Shown: positions 42,118 to 52,500 of the stretch, in pieces
Layout of the letters: each line of letters starts with the position of its first letter
How positions within the stretch are numbered: the stretch's first letter is position 1
Assembly: GCA_012845835.1 (NCBI GenBank)
Contig: JABAKD010000020.1
Span: forward strand, 20,009,606 to 20,073,605
Direction of reading: 5' to 3'
DNA from: Undaria pinnatifida
Taxonomy: Eukaryota > Sar > Phaeophyceae > Laminariales > Alariaceae
DNA length: 64,000 nt
The notes under the pieces: generated by a model
The model's input: the letters and a program-made list of their open reading frames with translations, nothing else
What the model was told of the DNA's origin: nothing
The model's database searches: none
Made by a program: the position numbers and the translations under genes

Positions 42118-42936
42118 AGAAACATACCCCCCCCGAAAAAAACAAAAAACAACAACATAATAACATCAACATAACATTGGCCATTTTTCGGTATACCTTG
42201 GGCGTGAGATAATTCAACGGGTTGCACTTTCATTTTCTAAGAAAAACGCAATTCTTAGGGTGGGATATCGAGTAGTATTAATACTAGTAGTTGATGATTA
42301 TGTCAGGATTTGATAGTTGATGATGTGAGGATTTGATTTGATAGTTGATGATGATGATGGTTGATTGATGGTTGATGATGATGATAATGATGATGATGAC
42401 GACGACGATGATGATGATGATGATGAATGATGTCAGGATCCCCAGAAAGAAAAGGGTGCACCTCTAGCGTATTATTAGTATGATTAATACCTGGTACTAT
42501 TAGTAGCATGCATCAAACCAGGGATCTGCCTGCCCTGGACGACACAGATCATCCACAGATCATCTATATATCATCTATAGATCGATAGCGGGGCTGGTCT
42601 GTCCGATTTGGGGGCTAAGACAGATGTAAATCATTGGATCAAATACGTAACATAATCTTGAGATATTTTACCGGCATGCATACCAACTGCCAACAAAAAA
42701 AAACGGCCCATGACAGCAAAGCGCATCCTACAAAAAAAAAAAAAAAAAGCGACAAGACGGCAAGAACCCTTCCACAGCGTTGTGGCATCAGGACCGCTCT
42801 CAGCCTCACAAGCGCCGGAATCGCATGCATACCCTCCGCGCCTGCAAACGCAAGGGGGTAAAAAAATCAAACCCCTTCGGGCCCAGATACACAGGGGTGG
42901 GCACCCGGTTTAAGAGCGTCCATAACAAGCGAAAAC
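42118..42936. repeat. Array-bearing element (copy F) with GATGAT array
   Basis: CGGTATACCTTGGGCG, CAACGGGTTGCACTTTC, CTTAGGGTGGGATATCG, then GATGAT/GACGAC microsatellite (42330-42432) and GGGTGCACCTCTAGCGTA, which resembles a MITE B end. No gene. Confidence 0.6.
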
Positions 42937-43020
42937 GCCTTTACAGCTGGAAACCTGTTTTTGAGACAAATTGCTTGGAACTAGTGTAGGGAGGGGTTTC
43001 AGGGCTCTAAAGGGGTTAAG
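42937..43020 (+). repeat. Dispersed repeat family R4, copy 3
   Basis: TTTACAGCTGGAAACCTG through GGGCTCTAAAGGGGTTAA. Confidence 0.75.
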
Positions 43021-43332
43021 AACGGTCAAACTTGTCACGTCCATGCCAAAAACCACATGATACCCAATCTGAAATAAGAGCGCTACGGAGAAGAGTGACC
43101 ATGGTGGGTGGTGTTATAATATAGCGCTTGAGTTTCGACAAAATATTCGATCTCACAGCTGGAAGGTATTTTCATTTTTTATAGTATAGCGCTTGCCTGT
43201 TCCGTGGCACCGCACTGTATAGCAACCCCAAAAGCGGCAAGCACCGTGTTATCGGCCTTGTAGGAATTATATGGTTGTGTGCAACAGTTGTACAGGGACG
43301 CGTGCCACGATAGACTCTGAGGTAGCACACTT

Positions 43333-43520
43333 TTTAGCTATTTGTTTTGTGAATGGCGGGACTTCTTAAACTAGACTAGACCCCAACCGTGGGAAGATAC
43401 TTGATACTTAGTCTAGTCTAGTCTAATCTTTTGCAATGGTTTGCAATGCTTTTTTGGTATACCTAGGCCATGGGATGGTTTGGTCATGTTTGGTCATCGG
43501 TTTTCACGTTGAGTTGGCGT
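43333..43520. repeat. Array-bearing element (copy E) with TAGTC array
   Basis: GAATGGCGGGACTTCTTAAA, CCAACCGTGGGAAG, a TAGTC array (43408-43430), then ATACCTAGGCCATGGGATGG. MITE B follows at once. Confidence 0.65.
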
Positions 43521-43531
43521 CGCTGTCAAAG

Positions 43532-43806
43532 ACGCGAGTTACGATAGAGAGGTGACATCAACCATTCATCGTGTTTTCTCTGAGGTTGCTCCTCAATTTT
43601 GGGTGCTTAAGACCTCTCCCAAAAACTGATTTGGAGAAAGATAAAACCGCTACCGGATAAAACAATCCCATGGCCTAGGTGCACAACGAGAATCACGCAA
43701 AACAAATGTCGGTATTATTTATTTTTTTCCGACCATTTCGGGTTAAGGAGCCCCATCCCTCAGGAAAAAAACTAGCCAAAACGTGCTACCTCTATCGTAG
43801 CATGCG
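43532..43806. mobile_element. MITE family B, copy 3
   Basis: Ends GAGTTACGATAGAGAGGTG and CGTGCTACCTCTATCGTAGC are inverted repeats. The middle matches 12701-12970. Confidence 0.8.
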
Positions 43807-43995
43807 TCGAAAATCGAGCAAAATCGAACAAAAACGAAATGTTTTGGAGTGCGGAATAATTGAGCTTCTGGAATTGGGAGCTTCAGTAGAAAGGGGTGCA
43901 CCTCTAGCACCTCTGGCGTAGCATGTGTCCACAGGTATACATTAAACCATGCTGTTTATGCGCGTGTTGCACATCTCGTGTTGCACATCTCCTTA

Positions 43996-44260
43996 GCCTC
44001 GTTCCTAACGAACCCAAAAAAATCACTAGTCCTGACTCAAAATGTCTTCCTGACATGTTGAAATCCCGAAAAGTCAGGGGTTTGAAAAAACAAAGCCACG
44101 TTTTACTTTGTCGGGAATCCTGACATCAATTTTTAAGGAAAAATGTAAAAAACGACTCAAACTCCGGATTCCTGACAAACTTCACGATTCGCGAAAATGC
44201 CACGTGTTTTTCTTCGCGATTCCTGACATGGTTTGTTGCTATGTTCGTTAGGAACGGCCC
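43996..44260. mobile_element. MITE family A, full copy
   Basis: 265 bp from CGTTCCTAACGAACCCAAAA to TGTTCGTTAGGAACGGCCC. Internal CTGACATCAATTTTTAAGG and TGACAAACTTCACGATTCGC match the 15 kb pair. Confidence 0.88.
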
Positions 44261-44847
44261 GAAAGTTGGACATGGCACACGTTACCGACCCCACCAACGT
44301 CACAACTCATAACACGTTACCAAGCATCGCGACGTCACACCAAGCTATGCATCACACGCCACGAGACTGTCAATAAACGCAGTTCAAGTGTTACTATAAG
44401 TAACTCACGAACCGTCATGAAACGTTGCGAAAGGTCACTTAGCGCCACGAAACGTCACGAAAATGAATGGCCACTTTTAGTGTGGTCGATGATATAATAC
44501 CGTCCCTGTGCTTCGATGCCTTCTCCCTTTGACTCTTGAAAAGGGGTGAGCGGTTTGCCTTGTTCTTTTACCCGCTCTTTTACCCAAATGATAGAAAAAT
44601 CAGCCCTCCTGTTCCCCGAAGCCAAGCCGCCTCCTTATGGCAAATTCAAGACGGAAGCCTTCATCAATAGAGTTATAGACGGGAGATTCAAATTATTTAC
44701 ACGAGATAGGACAAAATAGACCAATGCGATACGTACAGTACAAGTCCCAGACGGTGGCGACGCATAGCCCGCCGAACAGCTAAACCCTCATAGGCCAACC
44801 TTTACGAGACAAAAAAATAAGCACAGAGTAGGGTGCGCCCAATAGTG
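44261..44847. other. No gene seen
   Basis: ACGTCAC and CACGAAACG short repeats (44270-44470); otherwise unique. Confidence 0.45.
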
Positions 44848-45050
44848 CCGGTTGAATAGTGCCACTGCTCTCAATAGTGCCCATTGAATGTTACCACTGT
44901 TCTCTATAGTGCCGGTTGATTAGTGCCACTGCCCTCAATAATGCCGGTTGAATGGTGCCACTGTTCCCAATAGTGCCACTTCTCTCAACGGTGCGGGTTG
45001 ATTAGTGCCGGTGCCCTGAATAGGGCCGGTGCCTTGAATAGTGCAGGTAC
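44848..45050. repeat. GGTTGAATAGTGCCACTG minisatellite
   Basis: About eleven diverged units of 17-20 bp, in pairs of about 36 bp. Confidence 0.85.
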
Positions 45051-45269
45051 CTTGGCCTGGCACATACCGGCACAATTGGGACGACCGCCCCCACCTGTAC
45101 CAAGGTTTTTCAACGTTTTCGCGTACAAGATTGAACGGTCCTTTCGACGGTTGCACCCCTTCACTAACGCGAAAAAATCCCACATTACATTACACTACAC
45201 TAGTTCCAAGTAGTTGGCCCCAAAAAATGCTTGCAGTTCTTAAGGGGTTCGGTTTATAACCATGTTTTT

Positions 45270-45410
45270 CACGGGTCGAGTAAAATCTCTTGGGCCGAGC
45301 CGGGTCGGATCAGGGTGACCCAAACCAACCCAAGATATTCGAAAACTTCCTGATCCGATTCGGGAGATTTCAAATGCCCCCTGACACGACAAAACCCGAC
45401 CCGCGAGATT
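45270..45410. mobile_element. GGGTC foldback-like repeat, copy 2
   Basis: TTCACGGGTCGAG ... AACCCGACCCGCGAGA, with GGGCCGAGCCGGGTCGG inside; a short relative of 22771-23052. Confidence 0.6.
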
Positions 45411-46289
45411 GGAAGGCCTTGTTTACATTATAACCTTTTAACTACTGCGAACATGTTTCCACACGAACTCAAAGTAGTTTAGTCCGCAGCTGGAATGGGG
45501 GTGACTCAGCAAGCGCTGCCATCAGCAGACAAAATAAAACAGTACGCCAAGCAACCTCCGACGTGTGACGTCACTGGGCGGTTACACGAAAATCGAAATA
45601 CCTATATAACCCAGTGCCCAAATAGCCAAATACCCAAAACAAACCTGCAAAATCCCTCTGGCTCACAGAAAACAAAAAAAAAAACTTCCAAACGCCACAG
45701 CCCCTCCCCCAAGCCGGCCATGCTACGTATGTACTCATGGGAATATGATAAGGCTCACTCGTTCAACTTCCTCATGCATGGTTGATTGACCAGGAGCTGC
45801 AGACCTCCGACACTCTTGGAAGTCTTCGCGAGTTCCAGCGTCTTCGCGAGTTCCTGTGGTCAGCTGCGGCAATAGCTGATACTGATACCACCCTGGTCAG
45901 CTGCGGCAACAGCTGAACCTACTATCCTGGCCCGCTGACAACAAGCGCTTGCTTCACTCGTCACTTCACTCGTCACTTCGAAGGCCACCCTGTAAGCCAG
46001 CAGCAGTGGTCTTGTCAAAAACTCTACTGCATTTCTCGAGAAACCTTGCTAACCCCTGAAGCAGTGGATTGTCTAAGACTCTGCTCTTCACGGTTAAAGT
46101 TAATCGAGCTGACTGTACAGCACGTGTTGCGGAAAACGTGTAACGCAGCAGCGGTCCGTCGAGACTCTACTGTACAAAAACAGCTCCGGTCTGTCGAACC
46201 TCTACATCTCAGAGAAACCTTGCAATACCTCAAGCGGCGGTCTGTCTAGACTCCACCAGGTACTCCTCACGGATAGGGCTAGTCGCGAG
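45411..46289. repeat. Gene-free, with local duplications
   Basis: TGGTCAGCTGCGGCAA at 45858 and 45891, CTTCGCGAGTTCC twice near 45830, and GAGAAACCTTGC at 46039 and 46211. Downstream of the BPA1-like gene. Confidence 0.5.
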
Positions 46290-46520
46290 CTAAACGTTTT
46301 TCGTCGTTGGCGCGTCCGGGCCTCCCGCCGGTGCCGCGGAAGCATTATCGGACGTTCGGAACGCTCCGTTCGTGTTTGCGGGTTGTGGGTCCCTTAGCTC
46401 CACCGGTTGTGGCTGCCCCATGGCCTGTTGCGCAAAGCCACTGACGCCGGCGACCAGCTTGTTCATGGCGTCGCCAGCTTGGTTGACCCCTGCCGCCACC
46501 CTCGGGTTACTCTCGAGAGC
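46290..46520 (-). CDS. BPA1-like gene, last exon
   Basis: 231 nt including TAG. ALESNPRVAAGVNQAGDAMN, then LVAGVSGFAQQAMGQPQP and a low-complexity tail ending TTKNV. Confidence 0.87.
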   Translation of the reverse strand, partial: ALESNPRVAAGVNQAGDAMNKLVAGVSGFAQQAMGQPQPVELRDPQPANTNGAFRTSDNASAAPAGGPDAPTTKNV

Positions 46521-49500
46521 CTGCCGGAATAGACATGGCACGGCGGTAAACGAGGAGGGAGGGAGAGAGGGCATCGCGCCTTTAGGCTGAGCGTGTATTA
46601 GTGGATACAAGGCGAGATCACAACGCCGACATAGTCGACGAGAGTGACCCATAAATATCACTACACCATGTAGCATACAGCAGGGCCTGCTTGGTTGACC
46701 TGTCTAGATCTCTCTTGAGCCTGTAGGCATTGACAATACCATGGTGGTACGTACATCCATTCACAACAACACCAAGAGAGCATCACGCGTATAGATAAAC
46801 ACCCTGTTCCAGGCTCGTGCTACGATACATGTATTCAAGTATAATGTATTCAAGTATACAAGTTTTTGGCCAAAACATTTTCTGAACGACGGGGCAGGCT
46901 CGTTAACCCTAACCCTTGACCTATTCATAGCATCGTCGGCACGGTGCATTTAATGCCATTAACGCCATTAGGTTTTGCATTATTGGGTTTTGTGTACCTC
47001 CATGCATGATGGCACATCTCGTTCACAAAAAGAGACAGAGAGATAGAGAGGGTATGTCTCCCGACTCTTGGGAGCGTCGCAGGGCAGTACCACTGCACAG
47101 ACAAACGAAAGCTCAATCAACAGAGCATCACGCTTTCTTCTAGGTATTAATAGGGTTCTATCCAATACCAGGTACCAGGGTACGATGGCATGGCTTTGAA
47201 ATTGTTGTCTACTCTAGTCTAGTGGTATTACTTGTATTGTTGGGGTGTAGTTTCAAGAAACGATCACGATCACGAAGAACCATTGAAGCCACGTCCAATA
47301 ATGATAGCGATACACGCACCTTGTCAGTCGACTCCTTGGTCTTCTGCGCCCACCGAGTCGCAGCTTCAGACACGCCCAGCCTGCAACACAACAAACGCAC
47401 GCCAGGGCGATCAGATCAGCGTACGATTAGGTGTTCCATGGCATCCGAACATTATCATGATTCAGCACTGATGCTCCATGGCATATCCCAAGATTATCAC
47501 AATTCCGCACTGCTGCTCCATGGCCTCCCAATAGTATCATGATGCCCATAGTATCATGATTACACACCGATGACAGATCACGATCAAATCACGATCTAGA
47601 TCATCTGCAGTATCTGCAGTACATCCTATATCTGCGGCTATGGTATGTTCTGCAGGATCTGTATACGCGTACATGAAGTACAGATCCAATCCACGGTACA
47701 TGTGCTAGATCATGCAGATAGTACGGCTCCCAGCCGGTGACATGAGCAATAGACGATGCAGATCTTCCCTGAAAGATACAGATTTAGATCACCAAGTGGG
47801 CATACATCATCTTATCTGTCCGACGTGTACGAGATTGTCATCATTCCGCACTGGTGCTCAGTGGCATGCCGAGAATACCTTCAAGTATAACAATTCCGCG
47901 CGACGTTTATGGCAGAAACAAGTGTACCAGGTACAGAAGTAGACAATGATGTAAAACACCGATTCATCAATTGATTGACCGGTGAGAAAGTCGCGGTTCA
48001 AACATCGCTGGATTCCCCGAGCCTCCCCTATCACATCACACCGCGATCCAAAAGCGATGTCGGAGCCTCTCCAATTACTTGACGCCGCGATTCTAAAGCG
48101 ATCTCGACAATCTTGCACACATACGACAGGTAAGACGGTGTATCCCCACTTGGTGATTTAGAGCTTTCAGGGAAAATCTGTATCGTCTATAGCTCATGTC
48201 ACCGGCTGGGAGCCGTACCATTCGTATGATCTAGCACGTGTTTCCTGGGTTGTATTTGTACTTCAAGTATACAGATCATACAGATCCTGCACGACATACC
48301 ATAGCCACAGATATAGGATGTACTGCAGATACCGTAGATGATCTAGATCGTGATTAGAGCCTCTCCAATTACTTGACGCCGCGATTCTAAAGCGATGCAG
48401 ACAGCATCCAACAGACCAGATCAAAAACCTGTTCGACTTCGGGCTGCCGTGCCACTACAACGGCGCGCGTCGTATACGCAAAGCACAGTTGGTAAAACAA
48501 TGTTCGAGTACGCACCGAGCGTACCATAGTAGACACATGAGGTGTTCAACCAAACCCTATACAAGTACACAGAGATAATGGCGAACAAAAGTGACGATTT
48601 AAGCATCGGCAACCCGACATAGCCCGGGCCGCGTCGCTGTGTTAAGAGACGTTGGAGTTTGTGTCCGGACAGTGATACGGTGCAAGAAGTTGTATGACGA
48701 CGCGCGACGCAGTGTAACAATCCAACTCGTGCTGCTACGCTCAATAATGTAGTAATGATGTACTAATGTGGTAATAATGTAGTAATGTGGTAGTAGTGTA
48801 GTAAATAGCGTACTAATAGTGTAGTAATGTGGTAGTAATAATCAACTCCCAAAAGGGATAGTATATAGCATATAGTATGTAGTGCATACGTGTATTAATG
48901 ATAGAACGTCAGTGTTGTGCTCATTTTGTGACCACATCTATCGCCTTGGCGTGCTATAATCAAGTCAATAAAAGGCGCTGTCAGAGTACTTGTATTAATT
49001 TCGTGTCGACCTCGACTGCTGCTATTTAATATGGTATTCTTATAATATTAATAGCGGTATTGCAGGGTCGTGGCAGTGTGGTATTGTGGTATTGTGTTGT
49101 TTGCATTAACTTCGTGTCGACCTCTGTGGGCTTGGCGTGCTAAAATGACATTATGAAGGTAATGACTGTATTGGACTCACTTGGTGCCGACCTGAACGGC
49201 CTTGGCGTGCGACAATCAAATCTCCCACTTGTACGTATGACATGAACAGTATTAATAGTTCAAGGCCACGGGGGATCCCACAGGAACATTTGGAGTAGGA
49301 GCTCGTATGAAGGCATTTGGCGTATATTTAGCCAGCTGAAAATAGAGTATGGCATCTGCCAACAAGATCCTTCTTTCGAAAGTTTAGAAAAAATGCTGCA
49401 AATATCCAATAAAATACATGAGAGTTTTCAGGTGGTTTTAGCCCTTTTTCGGGCTCCATAACTCCATAACTTCCTGCTTCCTATCCCTCACGGGAATGGA

Positions 49501-52500
49501 TTTTTGTTTGCTTCTAGCTTTTCTCCTACGACAACAACAAGAGTTATGCCATCCGCCTGCCATCCGCCTGGGGAGCAGCAAGCTTTTGATGAAAAACGTT
49601 TTTTCATCCGTGATGTACCCATCGTATTAGGCTTCCCGCACGTGAATTTAAACATTTCAGCGATTTCGGGAACATTTGGTGTTGCTGGCTCGCAAGTTCG
49701 AAATCACGAAAACATCTCGTGAGTGGCTCCTGGCTGCCTCCGACTGCTGCCTGGCGCACCTGACGCCGTCATACACCCCACAACGAGCGTCCGTCAATTT
49801 CGCGGGCCATGGTTAGTTGTGTGTAGCTGTAGCTGCCCGCTAGTGAAGTGCATACGTCCATCAACGTTCATCAGTAGTTGGGGGTCATTTTTTGTGTGTC
49901 GTTTTGTGTACCCCAAATTTCGATCACTGCAGCGCCTCAAAGTCGACGTGTGGACCTCGAGTGAGAATCAGAGGAAAATCGATCTGAAGAGACTCACAGC
50001 ATCTGTCGATTAAGCCCTTTCTTGACCCTGGTGTTGCCTAACGCTAGCCCTAAGCCCAAGCCACCCTAAGCCTAACCAGCCGAAGTTCTAAACGCAGCGT
50101 GTTAACCTAGCCATGTTTTTCTACCGTTCCGATCAAACATCAAGATATTAGAGTAACCGCAAAACCGGGGACCAGGGGACGCTTGGGGCCCCCCGTGCCT
50201 CAACAGCGGTACCGTATTGCACTCACATGGTGTGGGCCTCTATCGCCTCGGTGTTGCAATAATGCCATGATCAACTTTACTAGTAGCTCAACCCCTTTTT
50301 AGTTAATAGAGCCTCAAAACCCCTCCCTGCACTTATTCCATGTTATTTGTCGAAAAAAACGGCTTTCCAGTTGAAAGGCGTTAATAGCTAATAGCGGTAA
50401 TAGCCATATCATTGTGCTGAACTCACGTTGCGTCAACGCGTACTACACAAACTCGTGTAAACAAGGATACCAGGTACCGGGTAAGTAACAAAAAAGCATA
50501 TTGATATCGGTACTGTCGTGCCATACTCACTTAGTGTCGACCTCTATGGCCTTGGCGTGCGCGGTCATGGCGGCGGCTACAAACTTTCCGCTGACATCGT
50601 GCTTCTCGTCCAACTCCTGCACCTGCACAAACACACACCGTCAACGTAGTACAAAACTGACCTTAGGACACATGAGACCCTTGGAACCTCATGGGGGATA
50701 AACGAGGAGAATCTTATGAAGGCGGAGAAAGGACAACCTTGGGAAATTAGTCCTACTCCAAGGGGAACAAAAGGGAACAAAGAGGAACGAAGGGGAACCT
50801 CGAGGGGACTAAAAGGGAATCTCAGAGGGAATACATGATAAACTCAAAGGCAATGCGGCACAAAAGAGGCTCATGGACAAGACACACCACATCCGCTGGT
50901 ATAGAGTGGCGGCACATGGAACGTGAGGCAAAAAACCGCCAGCAAGCGATGAGATGAGGGGACGAGGCCAATCGCGGTGTGCGAGGAGACATGGCGAACA
51001 AGAACGGGACATGTAAGCGACGGAAAAAAAGTGCGTTGTTACCCTGGGCTTGCCTTCAGCAACTCCAACAACTACATTTAGGTAGTTACACACCTCGGAC
51101 AGATGTCGATCATATACATCATATAGATCATAGACCATATAGATCCTGTAGCTAATCTACAGCAGTAGGTCCTGTACCTGCCGTTATGATAAGCTGCGCA
51201 GGATCTGTGTATAGACCACCCAGTACGGATGTAAGTTATTAACAGGAGGGGAGGATATGCTAGATCACGCAGACCGTACGGCTCCCACCTCCGGTAGAAT
51301 GAGCTACATCATACAGGTCTTCCCTGCAAAGATCTAGATCGCAAAGTGAGGATAGATAATCTATAGTGATCTGACCGACATGTGAGATCTCACTACAGCA
51401 AATGGCAGTAACACCGGTGGGAATAAATCAAGGCCAGTCAACGTGTGTCATCGAACATCTCGTCATTCCTTCTGCCAAAGCTGCTACTGATAGTCATGCC
51501 TAACGCTTTTCATATAATCTCGTAATACAATCAAGTAGTCAATTATCTCTCGTCTCGCTTTTTTTTTGTACGCGCGTAGTATTAAGGTGATTGTACTCTG
51601 TTCTCCTTGGAGCGGCGAAAAGTGTACAATAGGTGAGTGGCCACTGTCAACCCCCCTCCCCAAAAAATAACGCGCAAACTATCGAGGTTGCATTGTTACT
51701 CTCCGAGCGTCCTTCGAGCGTCGAAGAGTGCACATACAATAGATGAGTGGGGACTTTTTATCTCAAAACAATCGTTCAAAGTGTAAAATATTGAGGCTAC
51801 GAGTAGTGTACTATTGTCCTTCGAGCGGCAAAGCGAGGGTCGAGCAATGTACAATAGGCGAGGCTGACCTTAGTGGCAATGGCTTTGGCTTTCTGCGAGA
51901 CCCCGAGCTTCTCGTCGAACAAACGGGTGTACACCATGCCCTGCGCGAAAATGCCCCTAATCCACTCAGCCGTCGTCAGTGGGCGTCCCTCAGCTCCACC
52001 TGATCACCGCCGTATCATAAACCACGAACGATATTCACACGATAATCATTACCCATGCATCACTCAGGGGTCGGGATTCGAAAGGAAGGTATACTCTTGC
52101 GCTATCATACCATCATACTATGATATGATGATATGATGATATGATGATATGATGATATGATGATATGTTGATATGATGATATGATGATATAATGATACCA
52201 TGATATGATGATATGATGATACCATGATATGATGATATGATGATACCATGATATCATGACATGATGATATGATGATACGATGTTACGATGATATCTGGTG
52301 TGTTCATACGCAGTAAGGGCGTACCAGGTACGAAATACCTGGTATCACGTAGGGGTCATAATACAGAAGAAACGCATAATACTGTCGCGATATAATCGAA
52401 TACCACATCACGTCACATCCAGAACTACTGGTACTGCTACTGCTACGGCAGAAACACAATTAATAATACCTACCTGGTATTGATAATACCATCGGGTTAT

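Noticed and set aside
49504-50013. Plus-strand gene in the BPA1-like intron
   Set aside because: One in-frame TGA, no domain, no splice context; coding status cannot be shown from sequence alone.
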